A stretch of DNA of 6,507 nt, taken from NCBI GenBank assembly GCA_947460165.1, contig CANHKH010000192.1:1-6507 (forward strand), given 5' to 3'. The position numbers and the translations under genes were made by a program. The stretch is from Comamonadaceae bacterium (GTDB taxonomy: Bacteria > Pseudomonadota > Gammaproteobacteria > Burkholderiales > Burkholderiaceae_C). The notes beneath the pieces are model-generated. The model saw only the letters and a list, made by a program, of their open reading frames with translations, was not told the DNA's origin and did no database searches. Each line of letters begins with the position of its first letter. The stretch's first letter is position 1. Shown one piece after another: positions 1 through 6,506 of the stretch.

Positions 1-1
1 A

Positions 2-3000
2 ATTGAAATCGAAGGGCGCGAGCAGCGCAAAGGCAACATCTACAAGGCCGTGGTCACCCGCGTCGAGCCTTCGCTGGAGGCCTGCTTTGTGGACTACGGT
101 GAAGACCGCCACGGCTTTCTGCCGTTCAAAGAAATCTCCAAGCAGTACTTTGCCGCTGGCGTCTCGGTCAGCCAAGCGCGCATCAACGACGTGATCCGCG
201 AGGGCCAAGAGCTCACGGTCCAGGTAGAAAAAGAAGAGCGTGGCAACAAGGGCGCGGCCCTGACCACCTTTATTTCGCTGGCCGGCCGCTACGTGGTGCT
301 CATGCCCAACAACCCCCGCGGCGGTGGCGTGAGCCGGCGCATCGAGGGCGACGACCGGGCCGAGCTCAAAGAGGCCATGGACCAGTTGGAATACCCCAAT
401 GGCATGTCCATCATTGCGCGCACCGCCGGCATTGGCCGCAGCGCGCCCGAGCTGCAGTGGGACCTGAACTACCTGCTCAAGCTGTGGAACGCCATTGACG
501 GCGCGGGCAAGCAAGGCAAGGGCGCCTTCCTGATTTACCAAGAGTCGAGCTTGGTGATTCGCGCCATCCGCGACTACTTCAACAGCGACATCGGTGACAT
601 CTTGATGGACACCGACGACATTTACGAGCAGGCGCGCCAGTTCATGGCCCACGTCATGCCCGAGCATGAGCACCGGGTCAAGCGCTACCGCGATGACGCG
701 CCGCTGTTCAGCCGCTTCCAGATTGAGCACCAAATCGAGTCGGCCTACGCCCGCACCGTGCAGCTGCCCTCGGGCGGCGCCATCGTGATCGACCACACCG
801 AGGCTTTGGTGTCGGTGGACGTCAACTCGGCGCGCTCCATCAAGGGCGGCGACATTGAAGAAACCGCCACCCGCACCAACTTGGAAGCCGCCGACGAGGT
901 GGCCCGCCAAATGCGCTTGCGCGACTTGGGCGGCCTGATCGTCATCGACTTCATCGACATGGAAGAGTCGCGCAACCGCCGCGACGTGGAAAACCGCCTG
1001 CGCGACGCGCTGCGCCAAGACCGAGCCCGCGTGCAGTTTGGCTCCATCAGCAAGTTCGGCCTGCTCGAGATGAGCCGCCAGCGCCTGCGCCCTGCCCTGT
1101 CCGAAGGCGCCTCCATCCCCTGCCCACGCTGCGGCGGCTCTGGCCACATCCGCGACACCGAAAGCTCGGCGCTGCAGATTTTGCGCATCATCCAAGAAGA
1201 GTCCATGAAGGACAGCACCGCCGCCGTGCACTGCCAAGTGCCCGTCGAAGTGGCGTCTTTCCTGCTCAACGAAAAGCGCAGCGAAATCGCCAAGATCGAG
1301 ATGAAGCAGCGCATTGCCGTGCTGCTGGTGCCCAACAAAGCCCTGGAAACCCCCAACTACCGCTTGGAGCGCCTCAAGCACGATGACCCCCGCCTGGACA
1401 ACATCGTGGCCAGCTACAAAATGGCCGAGGACATTGAAGACCCCACCACGGTCACGCGCCGCAGCCAGGAAAAGCAAAACAAGCAAGAGCCTGTGATCAA
1501 GGGTGTGCTGCCAGACGCGCCAGCGCCCATCGCAGCCGAGCCCAAGCCCGCCCGCACGGCCGCCAAGCCCAGCGAAGCCGCCCCTGTGGCCGCTGTGCCC
1601 ACACCTGCGCCAGCACCCGCTGCCGCAGCCCCCACCGCAGAAAAAGGGTTTTTCTCTTGGCTCAAAGGCCTGTTCGGCAGCCCCGCTGCAGACGCTCCGG
1701 CACACACGCCTGCACCGGCCGTGGCGGCAGAAGAGAAGAAAACCGATCGCACTGAAGCCCGCAATGAACGCGGCGAACGCACTGAACGCAGCGAGCGGGG
1801 TGAGCGCGGTGGCCGAGGTGGCGAGCGTGGCCGCGGACGCGGTCGAGGCGAGCGCCCCGAGCGGGGTGAGCGCAGCGAACGAGGCGCCGCCCCCAGCGAG
1901 GCCCGCGACGGCCAGGATAGCTCGCCCGCAGCCCCAAGCCAGGACGGACGCACCACACGTGAACCACGCGAGCCGCGTGAGCCACGTGAACCACGCGAGG
2001 GCCGCGGTGGCGAAGCCAGGCGCGAGCGGGGTGGCCGCGCTGAACGCGGCGAACGCGCACCCGCAGAAGGTCAGAGCGAAGCCCGCGAGCCACGCGAAAC
2101 GCGCGAACCCCGTGAGCCCCGTGAGCCCCGTGAGCCCCGAGAAGGTCGGGGTAGGCGCGAACGCGGCGAGCGCGCTGAACGGATCGAGCGCCAAGACACT
2201 CAGCCCCAGGGCGAAGTCAGTCAACAAGAATTGGCCGCAGCCAACATGGCCGCCATGTCCGCTGCTGCTGCCTCCACGGGCGCTGACCCAGCGGCTGCGG
2301 CCGATGGCGAAACCGCAGGCGGCCGCCGTGAACGCGGCGAGCGCCCACGCCGTGGGCGGGGAGAGCGCGGCGAGCGAAGCGAGCGTGTCGAACGCACCGA
2401 CACCCCAGACGGCGAAGCCGCCATCGCCACGCAGCCTGAAGGCAGCAGTGCCGAGCAGGCAGAAACGGCCAACCCAGGCGATCGCGCACCGCGTGAACGG
2501 CGCAGCCGCGACCGCTACGGCCGCGAAGGCAAAGACACCAGAGAAGGTCGCGACCACCGTGAGCCTAGCGAGCGCCCTGAAGAAGGCGCGGCACAACTCA
2601 GTGCCTCCAGCGTTCAAGCTCAAGCGCCTGACCAGGTCGCCCCAGCAATGCAGCCAGACGCTGTGGTGGCCCCGCCTGCAGACGCCCCTGTGGCTCAGGC
2701 ACCTGCCCCTTCACCGGCCCCTGTGCAAGTGACTGCACCGCAGCCATCAACAGCCACTGCCGCACCAGCCCCCCAAGGCTTGCCCAAGGTCAGCCCTTAC
2801 GAGCTGCCCATGGAGGCCTTGGCCGAAGTGGCCAGCAGCTCGGGGCTGCAGTGGGTGAACTCCGACGCCGCCAAAATCGCCCAGGTCCAGGCCGCCATCG
2901 CAGCGCAAGCCAAACCCGTGCACGTGCCGCGCGAGCGTCCCGCAGCGGTGGTGGTCAACGAAGGCCCATTGGTGCTGGTCGAAACCAAGCGCGACTTGAG

Positions 3001-3043
3001 CAAGCTCAAGCTGCCCTTTGAAAGCACATCGCAAAGCTCCTGA
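2..3043 (+). CDS. rne: Ribonuclease E, 5'-truncated by the window edge
   Basis: Essential endoribonuclease that starts mRNA decay, processes rRNA and tRNA precursors, and scaffolds the RNA degradosome at the inner membrane. The frame is open from base 2; the visible 1013 residues begin where E. coli RNase E residue about 29 would be, so about 28 codons are missing. Visible residues about 7-97 form the S1 domain (EPSLEACFVDYG, RHGFLPFKEIS). R140-T141 in ARTAGIGRSAP match the 5'-phosphate sensor R169/T170. Catalytic metal-binding aspartates are D273 (VDVNSAR) and D316 (IDFIDM), 43 residues apart as in E. coli. C374-P-R-C377 is the zinc-link that holds dimers together into tetramers. After about residue 490 the protein becomes Pro/Ala- and then Arg/Glu-rich and is probably disordered: this is the scaffold half. 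Full length would be about 1041 aa against 1061 in E. coli, which excludes the shorter RNase G. Catalytic assignment is very secure; partners of the C-terminal half are unknown. Confidence 0.97.
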   Translation: MEIEGREQRKGNIYKAVVTRVEPSLEACFVDYGEDRHGFLPFKEISKQYFAAGVSVSQARINDVIREGQELTVQVEKEERGNKGAALTTFISLAGRYVVLMPNNPRGGGVSRRIEGDDRAELKEAMDQLEYPNGMSIIARTAGIGRSAPELQWDLNYLLKLWNAIDGAGKQGKGAFLIYQESSLVIRAIRDYFNSDIGDILMDTDDIYEQARQFMAHVMPEHEHRVKRYRDDAPLFSRFQIEHQIESAYARTVQLPSGGAIVIDHTEALVSVDVNSARSIKGGDIEETATRTNLEAADEVARQMRLRDLGGLIVIDFIDMEESRNRRDVENRLRDALRQDRARVQFGSISKFGLLEMSRQRLRPALSEGASIPCPRCGGSGHIRDTESSALQILRIIQEESMKDSTAAVHCQVPVEVASFLLNEKRSEIAKIEMKQRIAVLLVPNKALETPNYRLERLKHDDPRLDNIVASYKMAEDIEDPTTVTRRSQEKQNKQEPVIKGVLPDAPAPIAAEPKPARTAAKPSEAAPVAAVPTPAPAPAAAAPTAEKGFFSWLKGLFGSPAADAPAHTPAPAVAAEEKKTDRTEARNERGERTERSERGERGGRGGERGRGRGRGERPERGERSERGAAPSEARDGQDSSPAAPSQDGRTTREPREPREPREPREGRGGEARRERGGRAERGERAPAEGQSEAREPRETREPREPREPREPREGRGRRERGERAERIERQDTQPQGEVSQQELAAANMAAMSAAAASTGADPAAAADGETAGGRRERGERPRRGRGERGERSERVERTDTPDGEAAIATQPEGSSAEQAETANPGDRAPRERRSRDRYGREGKDTREGRDHREPSERPEEGAAQLSASSVQAQAPDQVAPAMQPDAVVAPPADAPVAQAPAPSPAPVQVTAPQPSTATAAPAPQGLPKVSPYELPMEALAEVASSSGLQWVNSDAAKIAQVQAAIAAQAKPVHVPRERPAAVVVNEGPLVLVETKRDLSKLKLPFESTSQSS
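1640..1681 (+). other. Amphipathic membrane-anchor-like segment in RNase E
   Basis: This encodes EKGFFSWLKGLFGS, a short aromatic/hydrophobic stretch with lysines on one face, standing alone in a Pro/Ala-rich linker (about 1505-1639 and 1682-1727). E. coli RNase E carries a similar Phe/Leu/Lys amphipathic helix just after the catalytic half that binds the inner membrane (segment A). Position and composition match, so I infer the same role. It is not a transmembrane helix: it is too short and too charged. Confidence 0.7.
1760..1885 (+). repeat. Arg/Gly/Glu-rich block 1 (RGE, RGG, RGRGRG) in RNase E
   Basis: Forty-two codons made almost only of Arg, Glu, Gly and a few Ser/Thr/Pro, with units such as RGE, SERGER, RGGRGGER and RGRGRGER. 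Such RG-rich tracts are usually disordered and bind RNA; E. coli RNase E has arginine-rich RNA-binding regions in the same half of the protein. RNA binding here is inferred from composition. Synonymous codons vary between units (cgc, cgt, cga, cgg), so this is a protein-level repeat and not a recent DNA expansion. Confidence 0.8.
1958..1999 (+). repeat. Arg-Glu-Pro tandem repeat, block A, in RNase E
   Basis: Four Arg-Glu-Pro units followed by Arg-Glu, a 9-nt period in frame. The DNA units differ at synonymous sites (gaa/gag, cca/ccg, cgt/cgc), which suggests selection for the peptide rather than fresh slippage. It is followed by an EGRG motif and an Arg/Glu-rich stretch, a layout repeated 144 bases downstream in block B. 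Confidence 0.85.
2084..2143 (+). repeat. Arg-Glu-Pro tandem repeat, block B, in RNase E
   Basis: REP, RET, four further REP units and a closing RE (20 codons). The core 2111-2137 is three exact copies of the nonamer cgtgagccc, so unlike block A it is nearly homogeneous at the DNA level and looks recently expanded or homogenised. A change in copy number would stay in frame. It continues into EGRG and RRERGERAER, mirroring the segment after block A. Confidence 0.87.
2324..2395 (+). repeat. Arg/Gly/Glu-rich block 2 in RNase E
   Basis: Twenty-four codons dominated by Arg, Glu and Gly (RRERGERPRRGRGERGERSE and four more), like the block at 1760-1885. It is separated from the REP repeats by an alanine/methionine-rich stretch at about 2222-2310 (AAANMAAMSAAAAS) that could form a short helix. 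A looser Arg-rich patch follows at 2483-2580 (RAPRERRSRDRYG). RNA binding is inferred from composition. Confidence 0.75.
2780..3022 (+). other. Structured-looking C-terminal tail of RNase E
   Basis: After roughly 120 codons of Pro/Ala/Gln-rich linker the composition returns to that of an ordered or motif-bearing sequence: LPKVSPYELPMEALAEVA, GLQWVNSD, KPVHVPRERPA, GPLVLVETKRDLSKLKLPFE. From memory, a tail of this kind is typical of Burkholderiales RNase E. In E. coli the extreme C-terminus docks PNPase, so a degradosome-partner site is a reasonable inference, but the partner cannot be read from the sequence. Confidence 0.6.
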
Positions 3044-3058
3044 GCACACAGCACCATG

Positions 3059-3084
3059 AAAAAAGCGGCCAAGGCCGCTTTTTT
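3059..3084. terminator. Intrinsic terminator, probably bidirectional
   Basis: Perfect 12-bp inverted repeat (arms 3059-3070 and 3073-3084; core GCGGCC/GGCCGC) with an A6 tract at the left end and a T6 tract at the right end, 15 bases after the rne stop. Read rightwards it gives a GC hairpin followed by six U residues; read leftwards it gives the same. It therefore can end rne and also the hemDXY transcript, which would have a 3' untranslated tail of about 164 nt after hemY. Confidence 0.9.
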
Positions 3085-3247
3085 CTTGCCCGCTCGGCAC
3101 GCCTCGCCAGCAGGCTGCCTACAAAGGCATAGCCCACCTCTCCTATCAAGGGATTGACACACAAGCTGCGGCGCCCATGGACCGCCTGCAGCGCCCGCCG
3201 CCACAGTGCTCAGTGGGAGATGAAGCCACCCAGTGCGGGCCAGGCCT
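3085..3247. other. Convergent intergenic remainder, no gene seen
   Basis: About 163 bases between the shared terminator and the hemY stop, downstream of both flanking genes. I see no plausible coding sequence, tRNA or RNA gene. A TTGACA at 3154-3159 lacks a suitable -10 box, and a weak imperfect hairpin near 3210-3226 has no T tract. The stretch most likely serves as the hemY 3' untranslated region. Confidence 0.6.
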
Positions 3248-4537
3248 TCAAGATTCAGACAAGCGCCGGAAAGCCTGCTGCGCGGCAGCAGCATCGCCAC
3301 GTTCCTCGGCCAACTGGGCCAAGGCCCGCCAAGCGCGCCGCTGCAGCCCTGCATCTTTGAGGCCAAGCACGGCCTGGGACAGCAGCTGCTGGGCTTTGCC
3401 CCACAGCTGGCGTTTGAGGCAGGCCATGCCGGCCACGTACTGCAATTGGGCGTCTCGCGGCCGGGCTTGCAGGCCGTCTTCCAGGCGGCCCAACCAAGCG
3501 ACATCGAGCGCGTCCATGGAGCGCTCCAGGGTTTGCACCAAACGCACTTGCAGGTCGTCGGGCAGCGCAGTGGCTGACTGCACCATCTGCTCCCAAGCGG
3601 GGATGGCCCATTGGCGGGCCAGCGCCGCATCGCCGCCCAGCACAAGCAAGCGGGCGGAGGCATGCACCGCAATTTCGGGCATGGCGCGCTCGGTGGCGTC
3701 CAGCACGGACCAGGCTTTTTGCAACTGCTGCGGGTCGTGCGCGCCGGACAGCAACTCCAAGGCCAAACCGCGCAAAATGCTTTGAGCCGCCGGCGCTGAA
3801 AACGCGCCGTGCTTGGCCAGCAAACGCGCGGTATCCAGGGCGTCGGCCGTTTGCCTGGCCAGGCGGGCTGCGCGCAAGCGCAGGCGCAAGGCCAGCGTGC
3901 GGCGGGCCACGCCCTGGGGCAGCTGGCTCAGGCGGGCCAAGGCGGCGACAGGGTCGCGGTCATCCAGGGCCCAGCGGGCGGCCCTGAGCTCCACGCCCTC
4001 GCGGATCTCCACCGCTTGGCGCTGCACCGGCTGCTGCAGGGCCAACTGCAGGTGATGCTCGCGCACCGCCCGGTTTTGCAAGGCATGGGCACTCTCAGCG
4101 GCCACCAAGTGGGCCAGCGCGCGCAGCTGCACCGCCCGCTGAGGGGCGTGGCCGCTGTCGGCGCCCAGCTCGGTCACCAACAGGTCCAACCCTTGTTCTT
4201 GCACCAGCGCGCTTTCGGCGGCGCGCGAGGCGCGCAAGAAGCGGCCTGCCACCAGGTGCGACAGGCTGTCCATGAGCGCGGCATACATGGCCCGCTCTTT
4301 TTGCTGGGCCCGCCAGCGCCGCGCTTGCACAGGCAAAGAAAACACTGCGGCCAAGCCGCGCAGCGCCAAATGAATGAGCACAAACAGGCCCACGGCCAGC
4401 AGCAAGCTCAGGTTGAGCGAGAGGTCCACCCGGTAGGGCGGCCAAAACAGCGTGACCGCCGCTTGGTTGTTGCCCGCAAACAAGGCAATGGCCACCGCCA
4501 CCGCAAAAAGGGCCACAAGCCAAAGAGCTGCGCGCAT
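3248..4537 (-). CDS. hemY: HemY, inner-membrane TPR-type protein of heme biosynthesis operon
   Basis: Complete 429-aa protein of the proteobacterial HemY family (HemY_N plus TPR-like repeats). It is unrelated to the Bacillus oxidase also called HemY. The N-terminus has two hydrophobic helices, residues about 3-21 (LWLVALFAVAVAIALFAG) and 41-60 (LNLSLLLAVGLFVLIHLALR). They are joined by a loop with the family-typical VTLFWPPYRVDLS. A basic stretch follows (RRWRAQQKER), then an Ala/Leu/Arg-rich helical domain. TPR-like helix pairs are clearest at about 356-390 and 399-425. TPRs mediate protein contacts, so a scaffolding role in late heme synthesis is often proposed; the molecular function is not established. 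Start: ATG 14 bases after the hemX stop, with a weak AGG about 6 bases upstream. It is the last gene of the visible operon. Length is near the family norm of about 400 aa, and no disruption is seen. Confidence 0.92.
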   Translation of the reverse strand: MRAALWLVALFAVAVAIALFAGNNQAAVTLFWPPYRVDLSLNLSLLLAVGLFVLIHLALRGLAAVFSLPVQARRWRAQQKERAMYAALMDSLSHLVAGRFLRASRAAESALVQEQGLDLLVTELGADSGHAPQRAVQLRALAHLVAAESAHALQNRAVREHHLQLALQQPVQRQAVEIREGVELRAARWALDDRDPVAALARLSQLPQGVARRTLALRLRLRAARLARQTADALDTARLLAKHGAFSAPAAQSILRGLALELLSGAHDPQQLQKAWSVLDATERAMPEIAVHASARLLVLGGDAALARQWAIPAWEQMVQSATALPDDLQVRLVQTLERSMDALDVAWLGRLEDGLQARPRDAQLQYVAGMACLKRQLWGKAQQLLSQAVLGLKDAGLQRRAWRALAQLAEERGDAAAAQQAFRRLSES

Positions 4538-4551
4538 GAGGTACCTGACTT
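4538..4551 (-). promoter_or_regulatory. hemX-hemY junction with weak ribosome binding site
   Basis: Only 14 bases separate the hemX stop from the hemY ATG. On the minus strand they contain CAGG about 6 bases before the ATG, a minimal Shine-Dalgarno match. There is no room for a promoter or terminator, so hemY must be translated from the hemX message, probably with reinitiation helping. Confidence 0.55.
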
Positions 4552-5754
4552 TCAGCGGCCGCCGCCAGCGGTGGCCAAGGCAGCCAGGGTCTGGTCCAGA
4601 CGGGGCAACTCGGTGGCCTTGAGCTGGGTCTGCACCTGTTGGAGCAACTCGGTGGCCACCTGAGACTTGCGGGCGTTGCGGTCAAAGTAGCGCAGCAAAG
4701 ACTGGCTCACCGCCTGCAGGTCGGCGCGGGCCACCTCGGTTTGCCGCGAGAGCAATGCCATGCGGGCATTGAGCAGCTTGAGCTTGGTGTTTTCACGCAA
4801 GAAAAAAGCCTGTTCAGGCGCCAGCAGCGCGGCCTCGGGCCGGTCAATGCGGCTGATGCGCAGCAACTGCCGCGCCTCTTGCCACACGGCCGACACGCTC
4901 TGCGTCCAAGCCCGGCTCAGCCAGTCTTGGACAGCGCCTGTGGTGGTGTTGATGAAACCGGTCTTGGCGGTCTCTGTGCGGGGCGCAGCGGCCACAGGCT
5001 CTGCCGCCGGGACCGCATCGTTGGCCACTGGCAACTCGTCAACCAAGCGAATGAGCTCGTCGAGCTTGATGAGCAAGGCCGGTATGTCCGTGAAGACGGC
5101 GCTTTTGGCGCGGTCGGTGTCCTGGGCAATGGCCTGCAGCAAAGGGGTCAGACGCGGCTGGGCGGTGCGGCGCAAGCGCTGCTCGGCCGTGCGCAAAGCC
5201 GCCAGCAAGGGCTCGGCACTGCCGGTGAGTTGGGCCTGCTGCTGCGCCAGGCGCAGGGCAGACTCGATGTCGACCACCAAATTCTCATCGCGCGAACGCG
5301 ACAGGTTTTGCATGAGCTCTTCAAGCTGCTGGCGCTGCAGAACCACCTCAGCCAGCCGCGCCTCCATGCCGCTGACGCGCTGCACCAGATCGCGTGTGGT
5401 GTCCTGAGACTGCTGGGCCAGGGTGCGGGCCGCCACGGCCTGGGTGCCCGCATCCAGGCTGCGGCGGGCCAGCTCTTCTTGAATGTGGGACAACTTTTGC
5501 CACAGCAGCACACTGAGCACCAGCGCCGCGCCGGCCAGCACGGCCAAAGCGATGAGCTGCAAGCGGGCCGTGCGGGCGGGATCAGGCAGGGCGGCAGCCA
5601 CAGGTTCAGGACCTGGTGCGGGCGGGGTTGAAGCTGCAAAGGGAAGCGAAGCCGAAGGAGCGGGCGCAGGAGCGGGTGCAGGTGCACCGGCCGCAGCGGC
5701 GGGTGCGTCATCGGGTGGGCCAGCTGGCTGGGCGGGGCGGGGCTCTGTCGTCAT
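4552..5754 (-). CDS. hemX: HemX family membrane protein (not a functional methyltransferase)
   Basis: Complete 400-aa protein of the proteobacterial HemX family. Databases often label it uroporphyrinogen-III C-methyltransferase, but I see no SAM-binding motif, so that name is probably wrong. Residues 1-60 are a Pro/Ala-rich, presumably cytoplasmic and disordered tail with an APAPAPAPAP run. Residues about 65-86 form one transmembrane helix (LQLIALAVLAGAALVLSVLLW). Residues 87-155 are heptad-like and likely coiled coil. The remainder is a predicted periplasmic domain. Two family hallmarks are visible: DIESALRLAQQQAQL at 162-176 and LAPEQAFFLREN at 311-322, matching the LSPEQ...LREN region of E. 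coli HemX (393 aa). The start ATG overlaps the hemD stop as ATGA, and no Shine-Dalgarno is visible upstream, so translation is probably coupled to hemD. It likely works with HemY at the inner membrane in heme synthesis; the mechanism is unknown. Confidence 0.92.
   Translation of the reverse strand: MTTEPRPAQPAGPPDDAPAAAAGAPAPAPAPAPSASLPFAASTPPAPGPEPVAAALPDPARTARLQLIALAVLAGAALVLSVLLWQKLSHIQEELARRSLDAGTQAVAARTLAQQSQDTTRDLVQRVSGMEARLAEVVLQRQQLEELMQNLSRSRDENLVVDIESALRLAQQQAQLTGSAEPLLAALRTAEQRLRRTAQPRLTPLLQAIAQDTDRAKSAVFTDIPALLIKLDELIRLVDELPVANDAVPAAEPVAAAPRTETAKTGFINTTTGAVQDWLSRAWTQSVSAVWQEARQLLRISRIDRPEAALLAPEQAFFLRENTKLKLLNARMALLSRQTEVARADLQAVSQSLLRYFDRNARKSQVATELLQQVQTQLKATELPRLDQTLAALATAGGGR
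5751..5754 (-). promoter_or_regulatory. ATGA stop-start overlap of hemD and hemX
   Basis: The hemX ATG and the hemD TGA share bases in ATGA. The 14 bases upstream on the coding strand (CTACAATCCCTTGA) hold no recognisable Shine-Dalgarno, so hemX is probably initiated by ribosomes finishing hemD. This fixes the hemX start and supports one operon. Confidence 0.8.
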
Positions 5755-6506
5755 TCAAGGGATTGTAGGCAGGCGTGCAGCGCCCCCACCGTGGGCGGGC
5801 ACACCACGACCTGGCCAAAACCCACTTGGCGGGCCGCCTGGGCAATGCGCTCATGGGTGGCCACGGCGCGAGCGGCTGCCCAGGCTTGGCCTGGCAGCAA
5901 CTGCTGCAGGTGGCCCAGGGACTCGGAGCTGCTGAGCACCCACACACTGCCCTGCAAGGCCGCCAGGGCTTGGGCGTGCTGGGCGGCACTCCAGCTGGGC
6001 GTTTGGCGGGCGTAAGCCGCCACCTCATGCACACGCGCACCGGCCTGCTGAAGTTGGTCGGCCAACCAAGGCCGGCCGCTGGGCAGGCCCAGCTCGTCAG
6101 CGCCGCGCACGATCAGCACCTGATCACCGGGCTGCACCTGTGCCTTGACCTCGGCCCACAGGGCTTCTGAGTCAAAACGCCCGACCTCCAGCGGCGGCTG
6201 GTCCATCAGCGCCTCGGGCACACCCAGCTCACGCAAGGCCTGCGCGCTGCCCGGGCCGGTGACCCAGGCCCGGCTGCTGCCCAAGGCGGGTGGGGCACCC
6301 TCAAAAAAACCGCGCACAGCGTTGGCGCTCACAAACATGAGGGCGCGGGCGCCCAAGGCCAGGGCGCGGGCTTGGCTCAGCGCTTGCGCGTCAGGCGCGG
6401 GGCCCACGGCAATCAGGGGCAGGCACAGCACCTCGTGGCCCAAGTCATGCAGGGCCTGGGCCCAGCGGCTGGCCTCGCGCTCGGGCCGGGTCAGAACCAG
6501 GCGCAT
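5751..6506 (-). CDS. hemD: Uroporphyrinogen-III synthase
   Basis: Cytoplasmic enzyme that cyclises hydroxymethylbilane (made by HemC) to uroporphyrinogen III while inverting ring D; this is the branch point for heme, siroheme and cobalamin. At 251 aa it has the family's usual length (E. coli 246). Two-lobed HEM4 fold signs: LVLTRP at 3-8, FVSANAVRGFF at 58-68, VTGPGSAQALRELG at 82-95, DQVLIVRGADELG at 128-140, GARVHEVAAYAR at 156-167, VLSSSESLGHLQQLL at 190-204 and ATHERIAQAARQVGF at 216-230. The family is weakly conserved, but this motif order is characteristic. The start is the ATG at 6504-6506, because MRLVLTRP matches the normal N-terminus (E. coli MSILVTRP); only one base lies beyond it, so its ribosome binding site is outside the window. 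It overlaps hemX by four bases. hemC is expected immediately upstream. Confidence 0.93.
   Translation of the reverse strand: MRLVLTRPEREASRWAQALHDLGHEVLCLPLIAVGPAPDAQALSQARALALGARALMFVSANAVRGFFEGAPPALGSSRAWVTGPGSAQALRELGVPEALMDQPPLEVGRFDSEALWAEVKAQVQPGDQVLIVRGADELGLPSGRPWLADQLQQAGARVHEVAAYARQTPSWSAAQHAQALAALQGSVWVLSSSESLGHLQQLLPGQAWAAARAVATHERIAQAARQVGFGQVVVCPPTVGALHACLQSLE

Noticed and set aside
1503..2732. Long second open frame (+1 relative to rne) inside the repeat region
   Set aside because: It follows from the GC-rich, stop-poor repeats of rne. Its product is low-complexity Ala/Pro/Ser sequence with no recognisable domain, and no frameshift site in the correct phase was found at the A5G3T5 run at 1641-1653.
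3147..3157. 11-base match TCAAGGGATTG shared with 5755-5765 at the end of hemD
   Set aside because: A few 11-mer coincidences are expected by chance in 6.5 kb, and flanking bases do not match.
3154..3182. TTGACA resembling a -35 box in the intergenic region
   Set aside because: No -10-like hexamer lies about 17 bases downstream, and the only gene downstream on that strand would be antisense to hemY.
3210..3226. Imperfect inverted repeat CCACAGTG/CAGTGG after hemY
   Set aside because: Only about four to five pairs with a mismatch and no U tract; too weak to call a terminator.
2797..3672. - strand open frame spanning the rne tail, the intergenic region and the hemY 3' end
   Set aside because: It overlaps two recognised genes, crosses the terminator, and has the Trp/Cys/Pro-rich composition of a shadow frame.
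3809..4663. Long + strand open frame antisense to hemY
   Set aside because: It mirrors a recognised HemY coding frame. The product is a Gln/Gly/His/Arg-rich shadow typical of antisense frames in high-GC DNA.
4639..5631. 330-codon + strand open frame antisense to hemX
   Set aside because: HemX on the other strand has family motifs and operon context, whereas the antisense product shows only Gln/Leu/Gly/Arg bias and no domain.
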